A DNA stretch of 39,481 nucleotides from Elysia marginata (GCA_019649035.1 BMAT01009217.1:30255-69735); one strand, 5' to 3'. Positions 1 to 12,779 are shown, counted from the stretch's first letter. The notes: generated by a model from the sequence alone, not told the origin. Numbers and translations: made by a program.

Positions 1-972
1 TCTATAAATGCCACTACATGAATTATATTATAAACAATGTATTTGTGAAAAATTCTAGGTTGAATTCATTTTGTCCATTGAGCTTTCCCCCTCATTTGTC
101 TTTTGAACAGAAAAGAAGAATCATGGCTTGAAGCTTGACATTAGAGACCTTAAGCACACGCACCGTGTCTCACTGCGCGTACGTGAAAATCGGGAAAGCA
201 AATCGAGGAACCTATAAAAATAATGAAACCAGTTTCTAAAAATAGACCCAGAGACGTTCACGTCATACTCACGCGTTGCTGCTTAAAGTCTGTAATAATT
301 CACACACACACCTTTCAACGAAAAAAAAATTAATCTAGGTCTAGATCTACATTTCAGTTGATCATTGTCAGCAAGCCTAGAATCTTATTTGAAATCTGGA
401 ACATGAACATTAGGGAACATTTTCGTTCATAAAGTTTATTGTTTTCCCAACTGCATTAGTTTGAAATTTTACATTAGCGATGACGCGCAAAGCATGGTGA
501 AGTAAAAATCATTCATAAACTCTACCATTGTTCGAATTTGCGTTTCGCACTGTAATCTTTCATCTTATTTAAAAATTTAATCAGCACCAGCGCAAAGCTG
601 CATTTCATGAGCGCATTTCGACGATTTAAAATGGAGAAAAAAAACTTGCGTAGGCACCATGAATTTCACACAAATTAAAAAAGCATAATTATTTGCAGAG
701 ATCACATACCATTCTTAATGCCCTCTTACATCAGTTTAGTGTGATTTGAAATGGATAGGCTAATTTTCCCAATTTTTAAGCCTCCCACAAAAAGCCCTCT
801 CTGGCTGAAAGTTCACCTCTCTTTTTTATTATGATTAGACTTTATATTGATTAGATCTAGATAGATATTTTGTTTGGAGATCTCCATTATCTTCTTCATA
901 TCTGCTCATTCTCGATCTAACAAAACTTAAGTTATTAAACCAAATGATAGCAGGCGCAATCACTCAATAGAC
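1..972. other. No gene seen
   Basis: AT-rich sequence with stops in all frames at short intervals. It holds isolated AGATCTAGA-type motifs (near 340 and 850), related to those in the duplication that follows. Confidence 0.6.
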
Positions 973-1650
973 TCTCGAGTTTCTATGACGATTTAGATCT
1001 AGACAAAATATCAAAAGCGTCTTAGGAATGCTTTGAGACAAAAATGATTATTTGCTGAGCTATAAATAATAAAAATAGAATTTTCCACAAATGTTTAATC
1101 TAGATGAAACACTTACTGTAAAAAAATCTGCATCTAGATCTAGATTGGACAATTTAATCTTGAGCGTCTCAACCGCACCAAGTCAAGTTTTGGGCCTGCA
1201 AAACAAGACCGGACCGAAGGCCCGTTTTGTGCAGACCTCAACTAGGGCGGGGTCTAGCCCAAAGGTCTATTTAATAAAGTTAATTTTTTTCATCACTATT
1301 TTCCTGCCAAGACTCGAGTTTCTACGGCGATCTAGATCTAGACAAAGTATTAAAAGCGTCTTAAGAATGCTTTGAGACAAAAATGATTATTTGCTGAGCT
1401 ATAAATAATAAAAATAGAATTTTCCACAAATTCTAAATCTAGATGAAACACTTATTTTAAAAAATCTGCATCTAGATCTAGATTGGGCAAAGTAATCTTG
1501 AGCGTGTCAACCGCACTAAGTCAAGTTTTCGGCCTGCCAAACAAGACCGGGAAGGAGGCCCGTTTAGTGCAGACCTTAACTAGGGCGGGGCCTAGCCCAA
1601 AGGTCTAGTTAATAAAATTAATTTTTTCATCACTATTTTCCTGCCAAGAT
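973..1650 (+). repeat. Tandem duplication, two 339-bp units
   Basis: The unit from CTCGAGTTTCTA at 974 to CTGCCAAGA near 1311 is repeated from 1313 to 1650 with scattered substitutions and a few one- or two-base indels. Shared landmarks are GAATGCTTTGAGACAAAAA, GCATCTAGATCTAGATT and CTAGGGCGGGG. Each unit carries several overlapping TCTAGA/AGATCT palindromes. There is no convincing coding sense. Confidence 0.92.
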
Positions 1651-2346
1651 GCAAATAAAAACGTTTTACTGTAGGTTATGAAGACGATTGATTTTCTTTG
1701 GGAGACACATTGATTACCATATTTTGCAAGAGAAAAGAATTATTGTGTTCTGAACATTTCAGCACATATGCCGGTGGTCTGTGTGTAGTGAGAGTTGGGC
1801 GAGTGTTAAACTAACAATAAGCTGTCAACACGCAATACAAACAAACCATTAACCCTATTCTTACCAAACATACAGGACTGAAGGATGTTATAATCTGTGC
1901 ACTAACTCCAGATCGATTTCACACAAAAAAATGAGTCAATGACCGTAAACCTAATCAGTCTTTCTTCATTCTTCATGCTAAATCAGCTGTAGGGTGAAGC
2001 TGACCCACCTGTGTAAAAGGTCAACCTCAGGAAGACTGCGGGTGGTTTATTACGGAGATCGTGTTTGGCGCCGACTAAGGTTAAAAAACAGAAAAGGTCA
2101 GGCAGGGTGAGGCAGCTAAACCAACCTGCAGTGATTAGAAAATATGCACACGGGAACGAAATCTCATCCCGTCCAGCATTTAGCTCCAGGATAAGATATT
2201 GTTGCGACCAAAAATACTGATCTACATAATAATTAGAGTGTTAAAGACTCTTTTATTCTTTATTCTTTTATGAAAAGAAAGCTAGGGTTGTAAATGAATT
2301 TCTAACCGTACGCGTAGTTTCTCCCTCTCCAACTCACAAGGCAGCG

Positions 2347-2400
2347 TTTTTTTTTTTTTGTTGTTGTTGTTTTTGTTTTGTTTTTTTTTTTGTTTTTTTG
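2347..2400 (+). repeat. T-rich / (TTG)n low-complexity tract
   Basis: Runs of 10-13 T are interrupted by G, including TTGTTGTTG. Nothing else is recognised. Confidence 0.85.
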
Positions 2401-2640
2401 TTAAAATTGTTGTTAACTATTATGACAAAAAAATGGTAGCTCTCAAACGATTTCACATTGCACGCTTATCAAACTGATTTAATCTTTTATGAACAGGAAT
2501 TGCGTCTGTCGGTTCTTGACCCGATACCCTTCACTTGGTCCTTAATGGTAACTTTGCAATTTAGTCTCAAAATAATGTTATTTCCCACAAAAAAACAATA
2601 ATCCGAATGACATCTTCAAATGTACTGTTCTCAGGATTCT

Positions 2641-2644
2641 CCCA

Positions 2645-2686
<42 letters not shown>

Positions 2687-2772
2687 TTACAACTACTATT
2701 ACTATTACTACTTCTTCTTCTCCTTCTTTCTTTTTTTCTTTTTTTTCTTTCCTTTTTTCTTTCTTTTTTTTT
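2641..2772 (+). repeat. (CTA)n microsatellite merging into a polypyrimidine tract
   Basis: About a dozen CTA repeats, then CTATTA variants, then a CTTCTT/TTTC tract of about 60 bases. Translations give poly-Tyr/Phe or poly-Ser, an artefact. Confidence 0.93.
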
Positions 2773-5127
2773 CAAATAATAAAGTGTATGGTCTAGGAGA
2801 TCTAAAGGTGTTTCCTGGATTCAGACACTACAGACTGGAGGTGTTGAGAATGAGATGACCACCCTGTGGTCACCGCAGTGGTCAGAACTTCTCTGGGGAA
2901 ATCTTCCTCAATTTGAGATCTGGCTGCCTGTGAAACGGGAGTGTGAGAAAGCCGATGTCGTGAGGTGCAGCGGACAGTCAGTGGTTCTCACCGTGTAAGA
3001 CTTCTCACCTAGCTCTCGGTACGTGACTTGTCAGGCTCAAAGTCGCTCTTTCCTTGGAATACACAAAATTATGTTGCTGCATTCATACAAAGAGAAGTAT
3101 GTAATATATCTAGAAAGAGAAAATTAGTACTATAGAGTACTTTGTTTGAACTCGGTAGTATGGCTGGTGCAAAGTTCAGCTTAAGCAAGAAAGTGAAAGG
3201 AATGCCAAGGAGAATAAGAACAACAAAAATACATGAACCAGATGAGAAACTCCAGGAAAAAAGAACAACAGCAGCAACAATATTAGTAGCAGCAACAACA
3301 ACAATGCCTTTAATATGTCATTCGGATTATGTAAAAGTCTATAATGATTCTTTCAAAACATATAACAGTAATGGTGATAAAACTAGTCAAGGTAAAACAA
3401 CTTCAAATGTTTTTGTACTATAAAGTATTTTTTTTATTATAGAGCCTCTTTGATTCAACAAAAAATTTATTTTAAAATTTAATGGACTTTTTCTTTATTG
3501 CCCAAGCAGTCAATGTCAAAGAAAAAGCTCTAGTCAGACTTTAAAAACTCTTGTAAAAATTTGAATTTTCATCTAAGAGAATCACAGGCCTCTTAATATG
3601 TCTTAAAGGATAAAAAAGAGCACAAGGATTCGAGAAGGAAAGAGAGAGTAATTTTGATTTTTCTTTAAAAAAGCACTAGTTTTTTTAAACTATCTGTAAA
3701 ACACATTACCCGAACGTGTTCATCAATAACAATTATTTAAAATAACACTATTCAAGCGCCTCACTCTGCAAGTTTATTCAATTTATTTACTTGAAAGTGA
3801 AAACCTAAAAGTAATTAAATGACCTGACACAACCCCAGAGACCCGAAGTGGTACAGATGTCTACAGGACTTGAAGGGAACGGCAGCCTTCATTGTTGGAA
3901 CAGGACTAGCCATTTGACCAACGAAAAGTACAAGCAGAAATTGAATGGGTAAAATATTTAATCTGCGTATGTTTTCTCTAGATATAACGCTCTATGTAAG
4001 ATCGTTGTCTTAGTCACGATGAGGACTATGACTTAGTCAGATCTGGGTTTTTTCTGCTTAGCTAAATTAAACAAAGTATCATTTACTTCATCGAAGCAGA
4101 AGCTAAACTCAGAATTAATACACACAAACTAAAAAATAGTGTAAGAATGAGATTGCTCTTTGATCTTTGTTTTAAAATTCCCTTGTTCAATTTTAAGGCA
4201 ATGTGCTAAAAGACTTGCGGCATCTTACATTTTTAAAATTGGCATAACAATAGAAAGGTTAAAAATGCAAAACAGTGGAGATAAAAAAAGGTGAAAAGAG
4301 AACCTCCTGCAAAGAAATGGTTATCCTTGATATTTGTCTGGAAACTGTCTTAAATTTTAAACTGTAGTAAATTCAACCCTATTTATTTTAACTCAGAACA
4401 GCCTTAAATTTTTAACTCTTTAATAGAAAACTTGGTAGGTTTCGTAGACAATACATTTTTTGCATATGAAAAAAAAAGAAACAGTGTTTTCAGTTCTTTA
4501 CTTTGAGAATATACCCTATCTTCATTTTAAATAGGTGGATTGGTGCAATTTCAATTTTTTTTTCTGTAAAACTTTTTATTGAGTGAGAGCTTTTTGAATT
4601 AAAAAAAGGCTAAAAGTTGCCAAACAATGACCAGAGAGCGTACAGTCGATAGATCAGTTGATAACTGTATCACTGACAGTTTCATGTAGGACACATTTGC
4701 AATCAAGATCACATGAAACAAAAATAAACAGCTGGCATTCATCTGGATAAGCCTGTTATGCAGTAAACCACGTATCCTAAACTTTCTTGCCCTGGATGTA
4801 ATTACGTGTGTGTTTTCACTTCATTTTCTAATAGAAAGCGGCTTTAAAAGCCCCATTTAAGACTTGCATAAAAACTGCATTACTGCCATTAGCCTGTCGG
4901 CTTCAAAAATTGTCTATACTTTTAATTATTTCAAAATGACTATAATAAACCACAACTAAATCGCGTCTCTTTTTAGTGTCTTTTTTATCTTACATTTTCT
5001 TCCTGTTTGTAGTTGTCTCTCATCACTCTGACTTTGTTTGCTTTAGGCAAGACATGTTTGCATTACTAGAGAGCGTCTTCAGTTTCGTCCCCCCCCCCTC
5101 CTACCCCTCCTTCTCATTTTCCTAATA
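2773..5127. other. No supported gene
   Basis: Mostly AT-rich unique-looking sequence. Between about 2865 and 3030 the base composition is more balanced (GTGGTCACCGCAGTGGTCAG and flanks), which may be an old repeat or regulatory sequence; no frame stays open with recognisable content. The ATG-initiated frame at about 3163-3423 is low-complexity and not credible. Confidence 0.5.
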
Positions 5128-5310
5128 CAAACACATGCTGCGTTCGCGCGCTCACATCGAGTTCTTCTATCTTGCGACAATGGCACGATGTAGGGCTCAG
5201 CCTGTTCCAGTTCGGTTCAGGCATCTGTCGAGCTTCGCGGCCGCTCAGCTACACTTACGCGTGTCAGCAAGCGTGAAGGTGCGTCTTGTAGAAGAAGGCG
5301 AGGCAGGCAG
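5128..5310 (+). promoter_or_regulatory. Small CpG-rich island with a possible first coding exon (ATG 5180, donor 5311)
   Basis: Roughly 16 CpG dinucleotides occur in about 150 bases, including GCGCGC, a NotI site GCGGCCGC and ACGCGT, in a CpG-poor neighbourhood. A run of ten C and CT-rich sequence precede it. The ATG at 5180 has A at -3 and G at +4. Its frame is open for 44 codons, with an Arg-rich, presequence-like start MARCRAQPVPVRFRHLSSF, and meets CAG/GTGACT at 5311, a plausible donor. No downstream partner exon was found, so this is a candidate only. Confidence 0.33.
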
Positions 5311-6784
5311 GTGACTCGCTTCTCAACTCCTTCCTATAGGCCCTGGAGCTTTACTGATAGCCCAACTAGAACCAGATGCTTGAAGCGTAAATGAAAACCA
5401 GCTTAAACTCAGAACATACATTTCTTTCTTTCTTTTGGATTTAAGTGCCATTGGGATAAATATTTAAAATGCTTAAGACGATCGTTCAACCCACATTTAA
5501 ATAATTACAAACTTCAAACCTTGTTTCGGCGGATGACCGCATATTACAATTGATGACCACACACGTTAAGTCTGGGTCCAAACGTAAATGTGACATCAGC
5601 CTCTAGAAGAGATAGTAAAATCAAACAAAGGAAAAAAAAGTGAAAGTGAATTTATGTTGATTATTTTGAAATAAAGGTGTGATTCTTGATCTGACAGTTG
5701 TGGCATTGTAAACAAGGGCAGTATCTTCAAACGGACAATTTACCGTCTTCACAAAAATATTGAAGGTGAGTGAAGTAGATCTTGTGGTCTGTTTTTGCCA
5801 TAGACGTTTGTGTTTAGAACACCTGTAAGCTATTTAAAAGCCTTATTCTTAGCAGAAATTAACGGTTTAGATTTGAAGACAAAATAAAAGACTTCACTTT
5901 GACATGTTAGTTTGGTTTCTTTGTACCCTTAAACCAACATATAGTCACTTTTACTGAAACCATACAACAGCACTTAGGTTTGTCCAGTTAAAACAAGTTC
6001 GTTAATATTCTCTAGTACTTGGACAGTACAAAATCTCAGGCCTTTTGCTCTGGCATTGATGTCTCTGTTCCACTTAGTACTCGCCTCCAGTATGCCAGAT
6101 CAATAAGATGGTGTTGGATACGCATCATTCTCTTTTTAAGGTGTGATGGAATATTATAAAAACAAAAGAAAAACTAGCACGCTTCAGATGGAAGGTAAAA
6201 ATTCATGATGTAATATATTGGTGCTGCAGAAAACTTACACTGTTTGTCTAAAATACGTTTCAAAAATTTATAAAGGCAACGCTCTGATTTTTACTGAATA
6301 TAATGTCTAGTAATGAGGCGGCAGTTATTTTTTTTTTTTTTGTGATATTAAATCTCATCTTAAAAAGAGAGAATGGCGTATACCACAACATTCTCATGAT
6401 TGCTTATAAATATATGCTTGAATTGATATTCTTCAAAGGGCATGTGCTATCGTCAAAAGCTGCTGGGGTTTCAGTCTCATTCCCTTATATTCCTAGAAGC
6501 GCTTTCTTTAAAAAGAGACTTATGTTAGGCCTTTAGAAGTTCTGAATTCATTCACCATGGTGCAGACAAAAAGAAGCGATGCGTTCCGTACTGTACCTAC
6601 AAGTAAATTCCCATTAAAAAGAATGAAAATGAAAGCGCTCAATATAGTCTTCTTTTTTGCAACCCTTGTCTTTGAACATGATACGAGTACTAGCTGAGTA
6701 TCATTCGAAAAAGTTTTATAGACTGAGCAGCCTACAGAAAATTAAGATTAAGATTTTAAAAAAGACCACAGTAAAACACTCATT
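5311..6784. other. No supported gene
   Basis: AT-rich with no recognised repeat or motif. If 5180-5310 is a first exon, this would be intron. Confidence 0.5.
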
Positions 6785-7258
6785 GTGCTCTCTCTGTCTC
6801 TCTCTCTCTCTCTTTCTCTCTTTCTCTCTGTCTCTCTCTTTATCTCTCGCCATCTCTTTCTCTCTCTCTCTTTATCTCTCTCTATCTCTTTCTCTCTCTC
6901 TTTCTATCTCTCTCTTTCTCTCTCTCTCTTTCTCTCTTTCTCTCTGTCTCTCTCTCTTTATCTCTCGCCATCTCTTTCTCTGTCTCTCTCTCTTTCTCTC
7001 TCTCTATCTCTTTCTCTCTCTCTTTCTCTCTCTCTATCTCTTTCTCTCTCTCTCTTTCTCTCTTTCTCTCTGTCTCTCTCTCTTTATCTCTCGCCATCTC
7101 TTTCTCTCTCTCTTTATCTCTCTCTCTTTATCTCTCTCTTTCTCTCTCTCTTTCTCTCTTTCTCTCTCTCCCCCTTTCTCTCTCTCTACCTCTCTCTCCC
7201 TCTCTCTGTCTCTTTCTCTATTTATCTATCTTTCTATCTCTTTTTCCATTTCCCTTCC
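6785..7258 (+). repeat. 470-bp (TC)n-type polypyrimidine array with higher-order units
   Basis: Almost pure C/T on the plus strand. Rare interruptions are ordered: CGCCAT recurs at 6848, 6966 and 7092, each within TTTATCTCTCGCCATCTC, so units of about 118-126 bp were duplicated. Translations give Ser-Leu repeats with no biological meaning. Confidence 0.95.
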
Positions 7259-9281
7259 CTAGCACTCTTCGTTTTTATATCAACAAAATGAATGCCGAAG
7301 GCGTTCACATGCAGTGACTAACGCCAAAAAACCGATATTGTTTATAGTTTAAGACACAAGTTATGCAAAATGTACCAGAGTATGTTTTTTTTTTTAGAAA
7401 TGCAAACTAGAATATGGGCGATTTGACATAGAGACAAACGGAGCCAGACAAATCAGAATATAAACATCAGTGTAAGCTTGTATGAATTGAAAATTGCTTC
7501 TAAGGTACGAAAATAATTAATATACTTCCTCGTAAAGGTCTTTCAAAAGACACAAAATATTTAGTTAATTGAGTTCTTTACCTAATTCGCTGCTTTTTTT
7601 TTTTGCAAAGCATTGAAGTGAACCCTGCATCTATTGCGATAATTATTTTTACGCTACCATCTGCCAGGCCGCCCTACTCTTTGCCCATGTGCGCGCGCTT
7701 TAATGTTACCAGGGCGTAGGCCTAGTGATTTTTTTTTCTCTTAAATGTTTAGCAAACAATCCAGTCTGGCGTGATGCTGGCGAATCTGCAGCTCAGGGCT
7801 CGCCTGTTGGATGTTGGAAACTTCTGAACACGTTATCTGGTTGAGATGTTTATTTGTGGCCGGGCTAAGATAAGCGAATCCTGTTTAAATACCTGTCCGA
7901 GCTAAGAATTTTTGTGGGAATAGATGATGTTGTTTAAACTGTCTGATGTTGCCGTTTTTTTCCAAATTAGCATTTTGACTAACATACTAACTTTTGGTCG
8001 TTGGCATTGAAGGTCATTTATATAGCCCTAAGAATGGTTATCAGTCTATTAAATTTTAGCTTTTTTTAATCTCAAAACAAATCAAACGAAGGTTTACAGG
8101 ACTTTCTTTTTCTGCCGAACAAAGACCTGTAAGAGACATTCAAAGTTTTGCTCTCAGTTCAGGAATATAAAAATCAGTTTTGTTTTTAAAAACAACGTCC
8201 GGCATAACAACTCAGGAAAAAAGCCTAATTGAAAATTTATTTTCTTTAGACTCCTTGATAAAATTCTTTTTCTCTGAAGAAGAAAAAAAAGAATCTACAG
8301 CTTTGTAGCCTCAATTGAATTAAAGACCAATAGCTAAAAAGCTACAAAGTAAAAAAGACTTCAATATGTTGTTGTTACAAAAAAGTACTATCGGTCTCTT
8401 AGGTTAACAGGCCTGCCACTGCGTTGTATTGAGAATAAGTGAAGAACTTGAAAAAAAAACCTGCACGCACGGGTTTTTCAGCATGCTCCCTCTGCATACA
8501 AGAAAAACTTGATGTAAAGCGTTTCTGGTTTCTGTATTTGACTGAGATTTGGCTGAAACTCTGAGAAATTACGAAAGAACTTGGGCGTTCATAAAAAAGC
8601 TGACCATTAAAAGGGATCATTGGTATAGAAGAATACGTACTGGTTCCGGGAATTAGATCTCGTTGTAAGGTGAGATAACAAAACGAAAACCAAACGAGCT
8701 CAATGTCGAACACATTTTTTCAAATGGTCATGTTTGACCAGATATTACCATAACTGCCAAACACCTTTATAAAGTAAGGCCGGGGAGTTTCATATTAACT
8801 TAATCCAATAACAGAAAAATTATTTTAATGGGTTTTTTTCTTTACAATAATAAAACTCATTGTTAAAATATTTAATTTGAATCAAGCCTCTGCAACCTGA
8901 AAAAGTACCACGCTAGAAAAAGAAAAATAAGATATATTGATTTTGTAGGATTTATGATCGCATCCAGACAGCTATGATATCTTAATCATCGAAAATTACC
9001 CATCTCAATTTTTACAATTAAAAAAAAAACAATATATGCTAGAAGGGCGTAGCCTTGTCGCCCTTGGATCGCATGCTGTAAACATGCCAAGAGTCTGAGA
9101 TGGTTATGACAACCCTACTATAACACGACGTAATTGATTTAACCACGCCGCTGTACTCAACATGAACTTGACGCCGGGTCAAGGTTCTTGAGAGCAAAAG
9201 GTAGAAACCTCAGTAAAACAAGCGCTTGCCTAAGAGAAAGTTGAGCTTATAGATAAACTTAACTAATAAATTTTGCGATGA

Positions 9282-9294
<13 letters not shown>
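7259..9294. other. No supported gene
   Basis: AT-rich with scattered T runs. A short CpG patch lies near 7665-7700 (GTGCGCGCGC). Near 9042 AAGGGCG and CGCCCTT form a 7-bp hairpin around a 9-nt loop. Nothing coding is supported. Confidence 0.5.
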
Positions 9295-9328
<34 letters not shown>

Positions 9329-9365
9329 ATGTCTCTGTCTCTGTCTCTTTCTTTGTCTCGGTCTC
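9295..9365 (+). repeat. (CT)n microsatellite
   Basis: A pure run of CT of about 16 repeats (9295-9326), followed by degenerate TCTG/TCTT. Confidence 0.95.
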
Positions 9366-9639
9366 AATCCTTTCATTTACTTTCTTTTCAGCGATTTTCC
9401 ATATCTTGCGTGCCTTCAGTGGGTAAAAAATACATTTCTGATACAACAGTAATTACCAGAAAGGTAAAAGTTCGAAATCTTTGACAATACTTCCTCTTGC
9501 TCTAATGGCAAACATGATTAAAGATGAAAAGTCTTGTGTATTTCGAAATTACCTACTTATAGCCATTTACTTTTGAAAAGTTTTTTTGTCACTCTTGCTT
9601 TTTTAACATGGGAATGACAGGTTGTGTTAAGCTTTTTTT

Positions 9640-9840
9640 TATCACTCTTCTCTCTGCCTCTGTCCCTCAATCTCTCTCCATGCCTCTGTCTGTCAGGGTG
9701 TCTTTCTCTCACTATCTCTCTTTCTATCCTCTCACTCATACATTCTCTCCACCCTCTATCTAATTCTCGTCTTTTCTTTCTCTTTTCTTTTTTCAGGCTA
9801 ATTCTCTCTGGCCTACTACCTTTTTTCTCTTTCAAGTCTT
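9640..9840 (+). repeat. Degenerate TC-rich tract
   Basis: Interrupted CTCT/TTTC sequence over about 200 bases, pyrimidine-rich on the plus strand. It is probably an old microsatellite. Confidence 0.85.
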
Positions 9841-11249
9841 GATCCTTTGCTTAGGCAGAAAATTTAAGTAAAACAAACCGTAAAGAAAGACTGAAATTTT
9901 TTATATCAAAACCAAAATATTGACACCTATCGTAACATTTCTTTATCGATCTTACTTAAACACTCTCAAACAATATCTTGATTGTATGTTAGAACATTCA
10001 AAGAACAAAAGTAGTCCCATGCGTTAACTAAGACAACACACACACATACACACTTGTAAAAGCCTTCCCTCCCGCCGACGCGACTGTGTAGTGGCAGAAA
10101 ACATTCAAGTTTTGTTATTTTCTCTGACAAGTTTGTTTGTATCGGTCACCGGAGCCACGCCCCATTCACGCTTCCGTAGTTATGGATCATGATGATTTAG
10201 TACACGCTTTGACCTATCGATCCTGTCCATGGAGTTGGCGAGTTGATAGCGCGCTCACGATGGTTACAGAATTCAAAACAACCAGGGCTAAATATAACTT
10301 ATAAAATTTCCACACAAGCAAGTCATTATAAAGAGTGACGTACCGGAATTGCAAGCCTTCGAGGACAGTGTTGGAGGCAAATAAACTGAAAAATGTCAGT
10401 GCTGCAAACGAAAATAATAACGAGAATCATACTATGTTACTCACATTTTTTGGGAGGTGGGGGGGGGGGTAAATAGTTAATTTTAATCTATAATTGGCAG
10501 CAGCCAAAAAAATCAAACACCTCATGAAAAATAGAATATATTTTTTCAGACTTGGTTACAATTTAAATGTTGTCAGACAATAAAATATTTAAATAGATTT
10601 TTTTTTCTCATTTATCTGGATGTTTCAATTCTGTTCTATCCCCTTCTGATTAACAAGTGACCCTTGTGTTTTAACACAACCATTTAGACCAAACATTCGT
10701 AGCTCTTCAAGCCAAAACACGTGAGAAACCTAACCTATGAGATGAAAAGCATGCTTGATAAAACAATTACAGCTTATTTCGGTTACTCTTAGAAAAGCTT
10801 TGTATTTCTTGTTAACGCCGGGCAGCTGCAGGTTGGAAGAAAATCAGAACAAAAAAAAATCATTAATGACAAACGCAGGTGCTTCAAACTCTACACAGTA
10901 CCGACCAGGTGAAAACAGCCACATGTCTCTCCTACCTGTCTTAAGGCCTAAATTTACTCAAGTATAAGTCATAAAAAATAATTATCTGCTGCCTTTATGC
11001 ACAAGAGCAGGCAGAACAATGAGGCAGAGACAAAGGGGATGTGTGAAAATGTATTTTGTGCTTTGAATTTTAAACTTCGCAGTGACAGAATTATTTTAGA
11101 AAACAGAAAATGATTAGAGAATAGACAAAGATACAAACAGAATAAACAAATTAAAAAGAAAGTCATATTTTTCCCTTGCGTATTTTATTGTTATACAATC
11201 ATGAACGTTATAAGCATAGACCAATTTTGTAATTTTTTTTTTTTTTTTG
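9841..11249. other. No supported gene
   Basis: A moderately CpG-containing stretch lies at about 10070-10265 with an ATG at 10181 and a 40-codon frame; no other support exists. A G-run of ten lies near 10460. The rest is AT-rich. Confidence 0.45.
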
Positions 11250-11346
11250 NNNNNNNNNNNNNNNNNNNNNNNNNNNNNNNNNNNNNNNNNNNNNNNNNNN
11301 NNNNNNNNNNNNNNNNNNNNNNNNNNNNNNNNNNNNNNNNNNNNNN
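11250..11346. other. Assembly gap (97 N)
   Basis: The gap is preceded by a run of about 17 T plus G and followed by TCTCTCTCTC, so it probably hides a microsatellite. Confidence 0.98.
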
Positions 11347-11976
11347 TCTCTCTCTCTTTCTCCACCTCTTTCGCTGTATCTATTTAACCCTTTCTTTAAC
11401 ACCTCGTTTATTTGACTTATCTTTATATTTTTCCGTTTGTGTATTAGGCAATTTCTATCTATGATTGAATTATGCAATCTTTTTAAAAAGTTTTCTGGAA
11501 AAAGAGGTCAAGTATAGAAACAAAAGGTTTATTCTTTAATCATTTATTTAAGACACCAGCAGTCTTTACACATCATGAGGACTAATTCAAAAACCTAACG
11601 TGTAATGCACTGCTTTTGCTTAATGACAAACCTTTGTTCATATAAACATTATCCGACATAAGTACTCAACCATGTCGCTGTGCAGGAAGACGAACAAGTG
11701 AATTTCTGCCCTGGTCAAATATTAAGGGCGGTAAAATTTTAATCTTAATGGGCTTTACCTTAAGACAAAGTTCAAAAGAGTTTAAGAAATCAATACCTGG
11801 AAGTCATTGATTGTTTCTAAAAAAAAAGCAAAACATTACAAACGAAGATTTTTAAAGAGAGTATTGAGATAACTGAGAATTATTGAAACTCGTTCTTCAA
11901 AACGATTTACAGCGACCTTACTTCGTACTACTTATCACATTGTAGCCTTGAAGGTATTAATTTGAAAAAGAATAAT

Positions 11977-11980
<4 letters not shown>

Positions 11981-12037
<57 letters not shown>

Positions 12038-12085
12038 ATGATAATTATTATTATTGTCGTTGTTGTTGTTGCTGTTAGTGTTGTA
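11981..12085 (+). repeat. (TTA)n microsatellite running into TTG repeats
   Basis: About 19 TTA/ATT units, a break at ATAATGATAATTA, then TTGTCGTTGTTGTTGTTGCTG. Confidence 0.95.
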
Positions 12086-12583
12086 GTTGCTACATTGTTT
12101 GAATTATTAAGACAAGTTATTTATTTCTTAAAAAATTAGGAAAACACAAGAAATAAAACAACCATACTACTAAACTTGTTCCTAGTGACATGACCGTTAA
12201 TAATTATTTCACCAAGAGTGTCTGTCTCTATTACTTCTAGTCATATCGAAGGCTCGGTTACAGTGAATTTGAAAGGGGAAGGAATAGTTTTAGAAGGACT
12301 GCACATGTCGAATAATAATTGATGCATGAGACTTTGGTATGCTGTTGTCACACCTAGCATGAGCTACAATCTTGTAAGTACAATCATTTTGACAACGACA
12401 TCTAGATCTAGGTCTTTGTTTGAATTAGTTTTGTCTGTCTCTTATTATCTTGCCAAGTTGCCTGAAACTCTCCTGATATGCTACTGAAACGAACTTAATG
12501 TTGCTTTAAGAAGATCGTTGTCAATCTGATTCTATGCTTCCCTGCTTCTTTTACGTTTATTTTGAGAGTGTGGAGAAGTGAGA

Positions 12584-12610
12584 GGGGTAAGCGGGCCGGA
12601 GGGAGGGGGG
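12584..12610 (+). other. Canonical G-quadruplex motif
   Basis: Four G runs (4, 3, 3 and 6 G) are separated by TAAGC, CCGGA and A. This fits the G3+N1-7 rule. It lies about 100 bp upstream of the TTG/TTC microsatellite. Confidence 0.75.
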
Positions 12611-12699
12611 TGTTCGAAAAATGTTGCTTTAAAAGATAAATGTCTTACAGAAGTGCGTGTGACAGCATTGATTGAATTCTATCAATATTATTTTTTTTT

Positions 12700-12779
12700 T
12701 GTTGCGGCCGTTGTTGTTGTTGTTGCTGTTGTTGTTGTTCTTCTTCTTCTTCTTCTTCTTCTTCTTCTTCTTCTTCTTC
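12700..12779 (+). repeat. (TTG)n-(TTC)n compound microsatellite
   Basis: TTG/CTG repeats change at 12738 to about 14 perfect TTC repeats. Confidence 0.95.

Noticed and set aside
1980-2030. Everted nuclear-receptor half-sites (TGACCC...AGGTCA)
   Set aside because: The spacing of about 12 nt is not typical and such half-sites are frequent by chance.
3142-3423. 93-codon plus-strand frame, Lys/Thr-rich
   Set aside because: Low-complexity AAC/ACA-rich sequence with no splice or promoter support.
6657-7291. Two long plus-strand frames encoding Ser-Leu repeats
   Set aside because: They are translations of the TC array.
10181-10303. 40-codon ATG frame in a CpG-containing patch
   Set aside because: There is no donor site at its end, no motif and only weak compositional support.
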